Positions 53,920-63,273 of a DNA stretch of 64,000 nt are shown here, piece after piece. The notes beneath the pieces are model-generated. The model worked only from the letters and a program-made list of their open reading frames with translations, did no database searches and was not told the DNA's origin. The translations under genes and the position numbers were made by a program. Origin of the DNA: Candidatus Nitrospira allomarina (GTDB taxonomy: Bacteria; Nitrospirota; Nitrospiria; Nitrospirales; UBA8639); the NCBI RefSeq assembly GCF_032050975.1, contig NZ_CP116967.1:1609001-1673000 (forward strand), given 5' to 3'. Numbering within the stretch: position 1 is the first letter of the stretch; every line of letters starts with the position of its first letter.

Positions 53920-55356
53920 ATGGGTGCTACATCAAGTATGGATCCCGATGCATTGCCGCAACTCGTAGGGGATTTTCAACCGGTCGATATGTGGCAAGCC
54001 CACATTAATCGTCTATTTTACGGATTGAGGGGAGGTCGTGTTCGAGAATATTACCAAACGGTGGCCGCGGCCGATTTCCGGTTAGGCTTTGCCTTGGCCG
54101 AAGACTATTGGCGTCGGTGTGAACAACGAGCGAAAACTCAGGATGCCGATCAAGCGACCACACCATTAACCGTGATGGAATGGGGCGCCGGGAATGGGAA
54201 TCTCGCAGCTTGTTTCCTGGATCGTCTTCAGGAGTTGGATCAAGAACAACGGATATTTCCAAGAATCACCTATCGTTGTATAGAGCGTGAGCCGGTCTTG
54301 TTGGAGCAGGCCAAAGCCAACACGGATCTGGCTAAGCATCGTGATCGGGTCACGTTTGACCTTGTGTCTATTGAGAGTCTGTCGGACTTTCCGGATGGGA
54401 GTATTGATCGGATTATCTGCAATGAACTCTGGAGCGAGTTGCCAACCAAACTCATTCTGCGAAAAGGCGGTGAGATTCATGAGGAACAGCTTCGTCCCAA
54501 TCTGAACGAAAAGCGGTTGGCGGATTTCCCGGATTGGCCAAAGTTTATTGAAGCCTTTGGGCAGCAGGATATTGAATCTCTCACCGCGTTACCCCCGTTT
54601 CTCGAAGATCTTGTCTGGGAGCGGGAATATCGGCTCATCGAGACCAAGGACTTTCCATTTCGCCGCACGGTCGTCGAGTTTCTCAAACAGATCGACGAAG
54701 AAGTCCTCGTACCCTACAACGTGGGCGCGTGTCAGAGCCTAAAGGAAGCCAAACGATTGTTGTCCCGGAACGCAATCGGATTTAGCGGTTTTGACGCAGG
54801 GACGGTTGATCCGCATGTGCTGAATGACCCGGAAAAGCCCTGTTATACGGTGCAGGGTGGCCAATTCAGCTTTATGGTTAACTTTCAGTTGATGCAAGAC
54901 GTGGCCAGGCATTTGAATATTCACACGGGCGTGATTGAATCGCAACGGGATTTTGTGGGACGGAGTTTGTCAACCAATGTGATCACGGTCATGGATCTGC
55001 TGGCATCGCATCCTTCGCCGCCGGAAGGTCAGGCCTGGCAATTGGACGCGTTGATTCTACGAACCCTTGAGGCATTGAACCGCACGTACCGGAGTCCATA
55101 CCAACGTCCTATCGAATTTCCGCTTTCCGATAGTACTCCCGCTCACGAACGCGCCGAACTAGAAAAACTGGTGCAATCCTTACCTCTGAATGGTGTGCCG
55201 GATACCATCGCCTTTCTCACGGAATCGGAAATTTGGAAGGCCATGCCCGATTTGCAAAAATTGGGATACGATTCAGAAGGCATCAAAGGTATGTTGGAAC
55301 TTCCCCTACAGCCGGTGGATTACATCCACATGTTTTTTGCCTTGAAGGATTCTTAG
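53920..55356 (+). CDS. MidA-like SAM-dependent methyltransferase
   Basis: The 478-residue protein has VMEWGAGNGNLAACFLDRL near residue 88 (SAM motif I), YRCIEREPVLLEQA (motif post I), and ICNELWSELPTK, which resembles the NELxDALP block of the MidA/NDUFAF7 family. That family methylates protein arginine or related residues in respiratory complex assembly in mitochondria. The bacterial substrate is not known. The long N-terminal and C-terminal regions are not conserved in my recollection, so the family assignment is moderate. Confidence 0.65.
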   Translation: MGATSSMDPDALPQLVGDFQPVDMWQAHINRLFYGLRGGRVREYYQTVAAADFRLGFALAEDYWRRCEQRAKTQDADQATTPLTVMEWGAGNGNLAACFLDRLQELDQEQRIFPRITYRCIEREPVLLEQAKANTDLAKHRDRVTFDLVSIESLSDFPDGSIDRIICNELWSELPTKLILRKGGEIHEEQLRPNLNEKRLADFPDWPKFIEAFGQQDIESLTALPPFLEDLVWEREYRLIETKDFPFRRTVVEFLKQIDEEVLVPYNVGACQSLKEAKRLLSRNAIGFSGFDAGTVDPHVLNDPEKPCYTVQGGQFSFMVNFQLMQDVARHLNIHTGVIESQRDFVGRSLSTNVITVMDLLASHPSPPEGQAWQLDALILRTLEALNRTYRSPYQRPIEFPLSDSTPAHERAELEKLVQSLPLNGVPDTIAFLTESEIWKAMPDLQKLGYDSEGIKGMLELPLQPVDYIHMFFALKDS

Positions 55357-55609
55357 TCAATCTGATGGTTGCGGGATGCGTTGTGTTGTGTGCCCATGAT
55401 TTAAGGCGGAACACGGTCAGAATGATTGTGAGAGTTGGAAGTTTTTCGAAGGGGGAGTGGATCCTGTGAAGGCAACACCTCATTCTGAAAAAAGTCCTTA
55501 CCGAATGCAAGAAATTTGCAATCAGGTAGATTTTTTGAAAAGGGTTGTGTATACTGCGGCGGATTTTTCCAATAACGTAGACACTCTTTCACAATAAGAC
55601 GAGGTAGCT

Positions 55610-55915
55610 GTGTTTGGATCGTTTGGATGGATGGAGCTTATGCTCATCCTCATCATTGTGCTCATCATTTTCGGTGCAGGAAAAATCCCGCAGCTTGGAG
55701 AGGGCTTAGGCAAAGCGATCAAGGGCTTTAAAAAGTCCGTTGCCGAAGCGGATGCGCTGGATGTAACGCCGAATGAGCAAGGCGAAGGCGGTCAGGCCCC
55801 ACCGCCCCAACCGGAACAATTGGCGAGCCAACACCAGACAGCAGAGGTTCCTCCTCCGCCACCGGCGCAAGGGGTGCCGCAGCCAACGGAATCCACGCAA
55901 TCCAAACAGGGATAA
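55610..55915 (+). CDS. tatA: Twin-arginine translocase TatA/TatE-like protein, Pro-rich tail
   Basis: The 101-residue protein begins MFGSFGWMELMLILIIVLIIFGAGK, the TatA membrane helix, then an amphipathic helix (LGEGLGKAIKGFKKSV) and an acidic Pro/Gln-rich tail. TatA multimers form the channel for folded exported proteins. The start is GTG. The next gene is a second paralogue; no tatC lies nearby. Confidence 0.9.
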   Translation: MFGSFGWMELMLILIIVLIIFGAGKIPQLGEGLGKAIKGFKKSVAEADALDVTPNEQGEGGQAPPPQPEQLASQHQTAEVPPPPPAQGVPQPTESTQSKQG

Positions 55916-56033
55916 TTCGCGGGTGAGATTGATACGGTGAAGACCGCCCACCGAAGAGACAGGCAGCATGGACCTAAGCCTGATCAACGCTCAAGGTGTA
56001 TATTCAGCGGGCAGACTATAGAGGAGTGCGAAG

Positions 56034-56321
56034 ATGTTCGGCTTAGGAGCGATGGAAATTTTGATCATCCTCGTCATCGCGTTTCTGCTCTTTGGTCCTA
56101 AGGAATTACCGGAAATCGGCAAGCAGGTCGGGAGAGCGGTCAAAGGGTTTAAGGAAACAACGGAAGATCTTCGGCAATCGGTTGAGCCGGAAATCAATAT
56201 GATTACTCAGGAATTCAAATCTGTCGAACAAGATTTGGAATCGTCAATCAAAGAAGCCGAAGCAGAGATCAAAGGGGCGACAGAACAAGCCACCGAGTCC
56301 GGTGGATCCAAAATGGGGTAG
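56034..56321 (+). CDS. Second TatA/TatB-like protein
   Basis: The 95-residue protein begins MFGLGAMEILIILVIAFLLFGPKELPEIG, with an FGPKELPEIGK hinge that is closer to TatB/TatA of Gram-negative bacteria than to the upstream copy. A long charged helix follows (TTEDLRQSVEPEINMITQEF). It could act as TatB or as a second TatA. It starts 118 bases after tatA. Without tatC in view the division of labour cannot be fixed. Confidence 0.85.
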   Translation: MFGLGAMEILIILVIAFLLFGPKELPEIGKQVGRAVKGFKETTEDLRQSVEPEINMITQEFKSVEQDLESSIKEAEAEIKGATEQATESGGSKMG

Positions 56322-56353
56322 CCAGGGGAGGTGCGACTCCGTGAGGACGTTGA

Positions 56354-56533
56354 CTGCTGGATCGTTTCGTTGACACCCAAGGCTTATTTCGATTTTTAAA
56401 ATTTATCTGTCATCACGAAATCCTTCCGGACGGTCATCAGACTGTTCATTGTGCGCACTGCGGGCGGGTCTACTGTTCTCTTCTGTCGTGTGGTTTTTGC
56501 AACTATCGTAGCATTCAAGCGATAGGACAATGA
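56354..56533 (+). other. Cysteine-rich frame lacking a standard start codon
   Basis: An in-frame stretch of 59 codons after the tat genes encodes FICHHEILPDGHQTVHCAHC, GRVYC and CGFCNYRS, a zinc-ribbon-like cysteine set. The frame has no ATG, GTG or TTG; the first sense codons are CTG CTG, seven bases after GAGG. It is either a gene using CTG, a gene that lost its start, or a remnant. I can support the cysteine pattern, not its translation. Confidence 0.35.
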
Positions 56534-56816
56534 ACCATAATCATCGAGAAAGTCAGGGAAAAGCCATTACTTTTTAATGATTTACGACAACTAATGTGAC
56601 TTGGCATCTAAATGGCAAACGATAACAGATCGGAAGAGTCGTAGAACAGGGCAACCAAATTGGTTTGTAGAAAACATGTTAGTGCTTGAGATGGCAAAAG
56701 TTACGCAGTCAAGACGGAAGCGGATGAGAGAACCCATCAGCTCTGGATGGTAGTAAATGGGGTACAGGGCGTTGGATCTTGAATCCACAGGGCTATTCAC
56801 CAACAGGAGGAGTGCA
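56534..56816. other. Upstream region of porin copy 1
   Basis: No gene is seen between 56534 and the porin. Its last 70 bases align loosely with the sequence upstream of porin copy 2 (58610-58677), showing shared ancestry with divergence. The AGGAGGAG ribosome binding site is at 56805-56812. Confidence 0.5.
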
Positions 56817-58358
56817 ATGAGGACTTTTTATCGATCCTTTACCAGGTTGACAGCAGCGGCTTTGATTGTCGCCATGTCTGCAGCACCAGGGTTGGCCGCC
56901 AAGACCACTCCGGCGACCGACAAAAACACCAACGTGCCGGCGGTGCCACGGGCCATTCCCGATTTGGTGCCCTATGGCCAGTTTGATCCACCCAAAGGGG
57001 TGTTTGATCCCAGCAAGCTCACGATTTCCGGCGACATGCGTGTTCGGCCTGAGTTCCGGACGAATGGATCATTTGGTAAGAATACAAATGGAACCCCGTT
57101 CTCGAGTGGACAGGGTGACAATGCCTTCTTTACCCAACAGTTGATCCGGTTAGGGTTTAACTACGACCTTTCCCCCGATGTGGTGTTTTTCCTCCAACCT
57201 CAGGTGTCCAATAACTTTGGTGCAATGCCGAACCCACAAAATGTTGGTGGGGCAGGCAACCCTAATTCTACCTCGGCCGACCTGTTTCTTCGCCAAGGGT
57301 TCATGTTGGTCAGAAATTTCTTAATGCCCAATTTGACATTGAAAGCTGGTCGACAACTCATGGTATGGGGAAATCACCGCATCTTCGGTCACTTTGACTG
57401 GAACAACGTCGGGTTCGCCTTCGATGGTGTGACGATGCGATACAACCATGCTACCGTGCCGGTGGAATTGGGCTGGTTGCGGGTGGCGGAAGGCAATTGT
57501 GTGCAAAATGCAGGCGGATGTTCAAACGGGAAGGCCAGTCAGGGTGACGGCGACATTCTGTTCTTACGTCTGCCGATGAAGTTCGGGTCTGTCGCAATCG
57601 AACCCGCCTATATCTATGAAGACGGTGGTTCAACCACGGGAGCCGGTTCACCGGCCTTCGGTACCGGTGGACAGCAATCTAATCAGGAACGAAGCACCGT
57701 CGGTGGCCGTGTGGCGTTCAAGCAGGGAATGTTTGATCTTACGGGAGAAGGCTATTGGCAATTTGGCGAAATTGGACCTGTCGGCGGAGCGAGTGAAACT
57801 CGCATCAATGCGTTGGCCGGACATTTGGACGGTGGTGTGACCTTGCCGGTTCCCATGCAGCCCCGTATCGGTGCGGAAATCAACTACGCCACCGGTAGCA
57901 GCAATAAGGATGGTGGCCATACCTTCAGCCAATTGTTTCCGACGAACCACATTCATTTCGGGTACATGGACTTGATGTCCTGGCAAAATATGTTGACTTA
58001 TGGTGGAAACTTGCAACTGCGTCCGACGCCGGAAAGCCATTTCGAAATTGCCGGGCATATCATGCGGTTGGCGAACAAGAGGGACAACTGGTACACGGCT
58101 TCTCAGGCCACCTTCTTTAGCACTCCTGCAGGAAATAAAGAAAAGTCCCTTGGTGGTGAAATTGACGTGGTGTACACCTTGTTCTTCCAAAATAATAAGG
58201 TGGGATGGCAAGTGGGTTACGGCCACTTCTTCACCGGGGATTATTTGAAGAAGAACGGGTTTGGTACGGCTGATCAGAACTGGGGCTACACCCAGCTCTG
58301 GATCAACTTCTAAGAGTCCTTTTTTTAACAAGGGGATATTACCCTCCCCGTTATCCTG
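56812..58358 (+). repeat. Tandem porin repeat unit 1
   Basis: From the end of the ribosome binding site to 45 bases past the stop, this unit matches unit 2 (58673-60198) base for base as far as I can compare, apart from 51 versus 30 bases at 57069-57119/58930-58959. Outside these limits the flanks diverge. Confidence 0.9.
56817..58313 (+). CDS. Alginate-export-type outer membrane porin, copy 1
   Basis: The 498-residue protein starts after AGGAGGAG and begins MRTFYRSFTRLTAAALIV, with a signal peptide ending near GLAAKT. The beta-barrel carries the Alginate_exp-like LKAGRQLMVWGNHRIFG and DWNNVGFAFDGVTMRY, and ends in WINF. Residues around 85-101 form the variable segment (SFGKNTNGTPFSSGQGD) that differs from copy 2. 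In Nitrospira such porins are abundant; the transported solute is unknown. The terminator at 58361-58393 follows. Confidence 0.88.
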   Translation: MRTFYRSFTRLTAAALIVAMSAAPGLAAKTTPATDKNTNVPAVPRAIPDLVPYGQFDPPKGVFDPSKLTISGDMRVRPEFRTNGSFGKNTNGTPFSSGQGDNAFFTQQLIRLGFNYDLSPDVVFFLQPQVSNNFGAMPNPQNVGGAGNPNSTSADLFLRQGFMLVRNFLMPNLTLKAGRQLMVWGNHRIFGHFDWNNVGFAFDGVTMRYNHATVPVELGWLRVAEGNCVQNAGGCSNGKASQGDGDILFLRLPMKFGSVAIEPAYIYEDGGSTTGAGSPAFGTGGQQSNQERSTVGGRVAFKQGMFDLTGEGYWQFGEIGPVGGASETRINALAGHLDGGVTLPVPMQPRIGAEINYATGSSNKDGGHTFSQLFPTNHIHFGYMDLMSWQNMLTYGGNLQLRPTPESHFEIAGHIMRLANKRDNWYTASQATFFSTPAGNKEKSLGGEIDVVYTLFFQNNKVGWQVGYGHFFTGDYLKKNGFGTADQNWGYTQLWINF

Positions 58359-58360
58359 GA

Positions 58361-58390
58361 AAACCCGGCTTGGCATCCAAGCCGGGTTTT
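58361..58390 (+). terminator. Terminator after porin copy 1
   Basis: AAACCCGGCTTGG (58361-58373) pairs exactly with CCAAGCCGGGTTT (58377-58389), with T following. Confidence 0.88.
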
Positions 58391-58672
58391 TAATTGCTCC
58401 ACCTATTCCTTCAGCTTGGCTTGGATTCCCTTCCTTTGGCAGGCTGACGAAACTCACCCTTGATGAAAACTATTTCACACAACCTATATAGGAACCTATC
58501 TAAAAAAATTTCGAAGAAACTCGTTTGTGCAGACGCTTGATGGAAAAAGCAGGCCGATGCTTAATATGGCCAAATTCCATAATCAAGTAAGAAGGGAAGG
58601 AGTGAGTTGATTAGCTTAAGTTGGGGTAGGCCTTGGACATCGAATCCATGAGCGTTTTTCAGAATTGGAGGG
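58391..58672. other. Spacer between porin copies
   Basis: About 280 bases that hold the promoter region of copy 2. I see no gene. Confidence 0.5.
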
Positions 58673-60198
58673 GTGCAATGAGGACTTTTTATCGATCCTT
58701 TACCAGGTTGACAGCAGCGGCTTTGATTGTCGCCATGTCTGCAGCACCAGGGTTGGCCGCCAAGACCACTCCGGCGACCGACAAAAACACCAACGTGCCG
58801 GCGGTGCCACGGGCCATTCCCGATTTGGTGCCCTATGGCCAGTTTGATCCACCCAAAGGGGTGTTTGATCCCAGCAAGCTCACGATTTCCGGCGACATGC
58901 GTGTTCGGCCTGAGTTCCGGACGAATGGAAATTTTGAAACTATCAATGGTGGTGGAAAAAATGCCTTCTTTACCCAACAGTTGATCCGGTTAGGGTTTAA
59001 CTACGACCTTTCCCCCGATGTGGTGTTTTTCCTCCAACCTCAGGTGTCCAATAACTTTGGTGCAATGCCGAACCCACAAAATGTTGGTGGGGCAGGCAAC
59101 CCTAATTCTACCTCGGCCGACCTGTTTCTTCGCCAAGGGTTCATGTTGGTCAGAAATTTCTTAATGCCCAATTTGACATTGAAAGCTGGTCGACAACTCA
59201 TGGTATGGGGAAATCACCGCATCTTCGGTCACTTTGACTGGAACAACGTCGGGTTCGCCTTCGATGGTGTGACGATGCGATACAACCATGCTACCGTGCC
59301 GGTGGAATTGGGCTGGTTGCGGGTGGCGGAAGGCAATTGTGTGCAAAATGCAGGCGGATGTTCAAACGGGAAGGCCAGTCAGGGTGACGGCGACATTCTG
59401 TTCTTACGTCTGCCGATGAAGTTCGGGTCTGTCGCAATCGAACCCGCCTATATCTATGAAGACGGTGGTTCAACCACGGGAGCCGGTTCACCGGCCTTCG
59501 GTACCGGTGGACAGCAATCTAATCAGGAACGAAGCACCGTCGGTGGCCGTGTGGCGTTCAAGCAGGGAATGTTTGATCTTACGGGAGAAGGCTATTGGCA
59601 ATTTGGCGAAATTGGACCTGTCGGCGGAGCGAGTGAAACTCGCATCAATGCGTTGGCCGGACATTTGGACGGTGGTGTGACCTTGCCGGTTCCCATGCAG
59701 CCCCGTATCGGTGCGGAAATCAACTACGCCACCGGTAGCAGCAATAAGGATGGTGGCCATACCTTCAGCCAATTGTTTCCGACGAACCACATTCATTTCG
59801 GGTACATGGACTTGATGTCCTGGCAAAATATGTTGACTTATGGTGGAAACTTGCAACTGCGTCCGACGCCGGAAAGCCATTTCGAAATTGCCGGGCATAT
59901 CATGCGGTTGGCGAACAAGAGGGACAACTGGTACACGGCTTCTCAGGCCACCTTCTTTAGCACTCCTGCAGGAAATAAAGAAAAGTCCCTTGGTGGTGAA
60001 ATTGACGTGGTGTACACCTTGTTCTTCCAAAATAATAAGGTGGGATGGCAAGTGGGTTACGGCCACTTCTTCACCGGGGATTATTTGAAGAAGAACGGGT
60101 TTGGTACGGCTGATCAGAACTGGGGCTACACCCAGCTCTGGATCAACTTCTAAGAGTCCTTTTTTTAACAAGGGGATATTACCCTCCCCGTTATCCTG
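58673..60198 (+). repeat. Tandem porin repeat unit 2
   Basis: The second unit matches unit 1 apart from the variable segment at 58930-58959. The terminators after the two units are unrelated in sequence, so the identical block stops at 58358 and 60198. Confidence 0.9.
58678..60153 (+). CDS. Alginate-export-type outer membrane porin, copy 2
   Basis: The 491-residue protein is identical to copy 1 except at about residues 84-94, where NFETINGGGK replaces the 17-residue segment of copy 1. Both share the signal peptide, the barrel strands and the WINF end. The variable site lies between two predicted strands near the N-terminus and is probably an exposed loop. A GGAGGGG site precedes the start. 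Identity of synonymous positions with copy 1 suggests very recent exchange. Confidence 0.88.
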   Translation: MRTFYRSFTRLTAAALIVAMSAAPGLAAKTTPATDKNTNVPAVPRAIPDLVPYGQFDPPKGVFDPSKLTISGDMRVRPEFRTNGNFETINGGGKNAFFTQQLIRLGFNYDLSPDVVFFLQPQVSNNFGAMPNPQNVGGAGNPNSTSADLFLRQGFMLVRNFLMPNLTLKAGRQLMVWGNHRIFGHFDWNNVGFAFDGVTMRYNHATVPVELGWLRVAEGNCVQNAGGCSNGKASQGDGDILFLRLPMKFGSVAIEPAYIYEDGGSTTGAGSPAFGTGGQQSNQERSTVGGRVAFKQGMFDLTGEGYWQFGEIGPVGGASETRINALAGHLDGGVTLPVPMQPRIGAEINYATGSSNKDGGHTFSQLFPTNHIHFGYMDLMSWQNMLTYGGNLQLRPTPESHFEIAGHIMRLANKRDNWYTASQATFFSTPAGNKEKSLGGEIDVVYTLFFQNNKVGWQVGYGHFFTGDYLKKNGFGTADQNWGYTQLWINF

Positions 60199-60200
60199 AG

Positions 60201-60238
60201 CGCCCCGGTTGGTATTTTCCCAGCCGGGGCGTTTTTTT
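60201..60238 (+). terminator. Terminator after porin copy 2
   Basis: CGCCCCGGTTGG (60201-60212) pairs with CCAGCCGGGGCG (60220-60231) with one G-T pair, then seven T. Confidence 0.88.
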
Positions 60239-60842
60239 GTCTTCGCTTGGCGGCTGACAAGGTTTGGCTTCTATCAGGCGGCCGAGGTCTTTTCACTGGG
60301 AAAGAAAACCCACAATCATTCATTATCACTCAGATCCAGTACCGGCCTTTACTTTTTCGAAACATGGTACCAAAACTCCACTCTCGGCCATTTTTATTTC
60401 AGCAGGCATCATTGTACCTGGTTCTAACGATCCGCCGGCGTTCAATCCAGGCATTCGAATGCGAGCAAAAATCCCAATTCTTAACAATCCATCCATGAGA
60501 ATCTGGGGCCGAAAGGTATTGTGTTGGCCGCAGTTACGCACCAAGGGTTTGATCACCTTTTGGGGGAAGGCGTTCTCTCACAGTCAAAAGCCGGCCGGTC
60601 TTACCTTCCAATGTTTGAGCCTTCTGTTTCATCTCAAATTCTGTTTCTTTGCCAGATTCGTGGAACAGTATTCTGTGTCACATGATCTCGTCATCCCGGT
60701 GACGACTCGTCCTCAAATTTTATAAGTCTTTGAAAGGTTTAAGATATATAGTGTTCCTTTTCACTGGCATTAGGCTTGTATGGATCAGGAATATGAAAGA
60801 ACCCCCTCTTTCCACAATTTTATCGGAAAGGCTCATCACACA
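60239..60842. other. Intergenic region of about 600 bases
   Basis: Several overlapping frames are open here, but none has a ribosome binding site with a recognisable domain. The part after 60720 is AT-rich and may be the promoter of the DUF3047 gene. Confidence 0.5.
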
Positions 60843-61658
60843 ATGCCAATTCAAAAAATTTCTTTGACCCTCCTTCTGGGAGGAGTGGGTGTTTTGGGCT
60901 GTGCTATTTTTGGGTTTGTACCGACGACTTCTGGTGCCACGACTCAAATTCACTCTTTATATGAACCGACATCATTGTCCCGTTTGGAGACTTTGCCTCA
61001 TAGGTGGTCTATGAAAGTGTGGGAAGGGATCGGACAGGTTCAGGTGGTGCAGGAAGATCATCGAAAAGTCTTGCGTCTTGAAACCGAGCAGGGATGTATT
61101 AGTCTGTTCCGGTCGCTGACGGTAAATCTTGAAGCAAATCCTATCGTTTCCTGGGAATGGAGCGTGCTCACGTTGCCTTCCGCCGCAGCGAGTGGCCAAT
61201 CTTCACGAGACAATCTCGGGGCCGCCTTGTACTTAGTATTTTCATCCAGGGAGGCGCCAAGCAGGAAAACCATTCTCGGATATATTTGGGACAATGCTCG
61301 TCCGGTCGGGACAATCTTTGTGCGGCCCAAGGATCCGTCAGTTCATTATGTGGTCGTGCGCAGCGGGCCTTCCCAGCTAGGAAAGTGGTTCACAGAAGAG
61401 CGGAATGTGCTTGCCGATTATCGCAGTATCTTTGGTGAGGAACCCTCAATTTTAGAGGGCATGTCCTTAGTGGTGGATTCGGATCAGCCAGGGTCGAAAA
61501 CTGCCAGTCTATTCGGCCCAATCGCCTTTCATTCCGAGTTCACGTTAGCCAGGAAGATACAGGATCAGGGGGATGAGCAGTCTCAGGGGACTTCAAAAGA
61601 TAAACTGCTTGGGGCTCTTCTGATGTATTTGGGATTACAGCACTCAGGGAGGAACTAA
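60843..61658 (+). CDS. DUF3047 family exported protein
   Basis: From ATG 60843 the protein has 271 residues with a hydrophobic leader (LTLLLGGVGVLGCAIFGF). The rest matches the DUF3047 layout: WEWSVLTLPS, then RDNLGAALYLVFSS, IWDNARPVG and VVVRSGPSQLGKW, with YRSIFGEEPSILEGMSLVVDSD near the end in shorter blocks. The function is unknown; the fold should be a beta sandwich. An extended frame reaches 60780, but the leader fits the later start. Confidence 0.78.
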   Translation: MPIQKISLTLLLGGVGVLGCAIFGFVPTTSGATTQIHSLYEPTSLSRLETLPHRWSMKVWEGIGQVQVVQEDHRKVLRLETEQGCISLFRSLTVNLEANPIVSWEWSVLTLPSAAASGQSSRDNLGAALYLVFSSREAPSRKTILGYIWDNARPVGTIFVRPKDPSVHYVVVRSGPSQLGKWFTEERNVLADYRSIFGEEPSILEGMSLVVDSDQPGSKTASLFGPIAFHSEFTLARKIQDQGDEQSQGTSKDKLLGALLMYLGLQHSGRN

Positions 61659-61824
61659 TGTCATATCGACATTTATATGAAATTCCATCCCGGTCTTCCT
61701 GTCCATTTGATGATTTGACGGGCTTAGATGTGTGTCTTATCCCACCATCAACGTATTAATCGGTTGTATCTCTCAAACAGGTTACCGTGGCCGGAATTCA
61801 AAAGTTTTGGTGAACGATTGTTGG

Positions 61825-62922
61825 CTACCTGGAGGATGGTTTTCTGGTAGGTCCCGGTTGAATTTCAGCGCGAATGGTATGGGTTCCAGGCGGCAGCCCT
61901 TCAGAGAGGATGATTCCGATGATTAACTCACCTTGGACGTGTTCGGTCACTTGACCCAATCGCCCCCGTATTTCTGCGGTGCGCTTTTCCCCCGGCTTCA
62001 ATGATCCTAGGGGGACGGGAAGAGGGGCTACCCGTTTAAAAGCCTCAACCAAGGTAGGGGTCCCCCGTAACTCCACATAGGCCGATGGAATGGATGTTTC
62101 GCTGGCATTGGTCGTTTCAATTAAAAGGATGATGGCCTCTCCTCCCTCCAACACCAAATTCCGGTTGGCATCAATTAATTTGGTTCTAAATTGAACCGAT
62201 GGGCTTGCAACGGGTGGGGCCGTGGGCGGTACACCTACAGCCGGACCTTGAAGAGCCGGCGCAGGGGAACCTGGTTGCGTGGAGATGGGTTGCTGACCGG
62301 TATTGAGTTGGACCAATTGGGGGAGAACTCCTATCATCTGTTTAGCCAGAGTTTCAGCGGCGTCTTCTACTGTTCCGTCAATTTGACCGGTGTGGCAGGA
62401 GACGGATTGGCTGGTGAGTTCAGGCACCCATAGCCTGACTTTCTGGTGGTAGTTCAGGGGGCTTTGAGCAAGAGAGGTGCCGTTCGCATCTTCATAGACG
62501 GCGTGAAGTTTCAGATCTACAAAGACATCGTACCGATCTTCTTGTCCCGAACGGGTTACTGGATCGAATCCAAATTGCTGGAGACTCAGGACGATTCGAT
62601 AGCCATCGGGAGAAACGCCTTGCGCCTCTCCGACGGGGGGTTCGGCTCTCACACCATTGAATCGGTTTTGGCCGACCTGGAGAAACGTTTTAGATATGAT
62701 TTCGCCAACTGGAATAGTATAAGGCAACCCACACCCACCCACGGTCTGAGTGTAGGTGAGAAGATTGGGTGCAAAGGCGTAGGTGATCGTGACAGGAATT
62801 CTTGGTTCGTGATTATCTTCGTGAGTCAGGCGGGGAATGGAGACTTTGTCGCAGGCGGAAAGGACGGACAGGACAACTACAAGTAAGACGTAATAGAAAA
62901 TTCTTTTAAGCAGTGGGCACAC
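61825..62922 (-). CDS. Lipoprotein with CARDB-like C-terminal domain, function unknown
   Basis: The 365-residue protein starts at GTG with a signal peptide and lipobox (LSVLSACDK). An N-terminal beta-rich half (about 40-190) contains two cysteines (GGCGLP and VSCHTGQ). A Pro-rich linker (about 210-240, PAPALQGPAVGVPPTAPPVA) leads to a C-terminal sandwich with LIDANRNLVLEGGEAIILLIETTN and LGSLKPGEKRTAEIRG that resembles CARDB-type or related adhesion domains. The outer membrane surface is the likely location. The precise role is not known. Confidence 0.6.
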   Translation of the reverse strand: MCPLLKRIFYYVLLVVVLSVLSACDKVSIPRLTHEDNHEPRIPVTITYAFAPNLLTYTQTVGGCGLPYTIPVGEIISKTFLQVGQNRFNGVRAEPPVGEAQGVSPDGYRIVLSLQQFGFDPVTRSGQEDRYDVFVDLKLHAVYEDANGTSLAQSPLNYHQKVRLWVPELTSQSVSCHTGQIDGTVEDAAETLAKQMIGVLPQLVQLNTGQQPISTQPGSPAPALQGPAVGVPPTAPPVASPSVQFRTKLIDANRNLVLEGGEAIILLIETTNASETSIPSAYVELRGTPTLVEAFKRVAPLPVPLGSLKPGEKRTAEIRGRLGQVTEHVQGELIIGIILSEGLPPGTHTIRAEIQPGPTRKPSSR

Positions 62923-63273
62923 CGTCCTACACTACCCCAAGATCCTGAAAGATGGCAACTGGATCACGGGTTTTTCCAGAGTCTTCCCTTTTGCTTGGGC
63001 AGGTCCGATTCTTAGGCGGGCATCCGGTTGGCAGGATAAACCATCAATGGGCTTCGAGGGAAGGACAGTGAAAACTATGGAAGACAGAGAGGAAAATCTG
63101 GGAGCCGACAGTATGGATAATCCAGAGTGGACTATGGATCCCGGTCTTCAGCTTGGCACCACTTGACAGATATCACCTTTACGGTTTCTCCCTTTCTTGA
63201 CGATCCTTGATGAAAGGGGAGAGAATTTGACATTCAGACGGCCATTTTTTTCTTAACCAATGGAGGCTTCATC
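62923..63273. other. Divergent intergenic region before the last gene
   Basis: About 350 bases without a convincing gene. It should contain promoters for the divergent lipoprotein genes on either side. Confidence 0.5.

Noticed and set aside
57648-58457. Long open frames antisense to both porins (57648-58457 and 59488-60171)
   Set aside because: They lie opposite clearly coding porin genes, have no ribosome binding site or known domain, and arise from codon bias on the other strand.
60264-60725. 153-residue frame after porin copy 2
   Set aside because: No ribosome binding site, no domain, several overlapping alternative frames of similar length in the same place; treated as non-coding.
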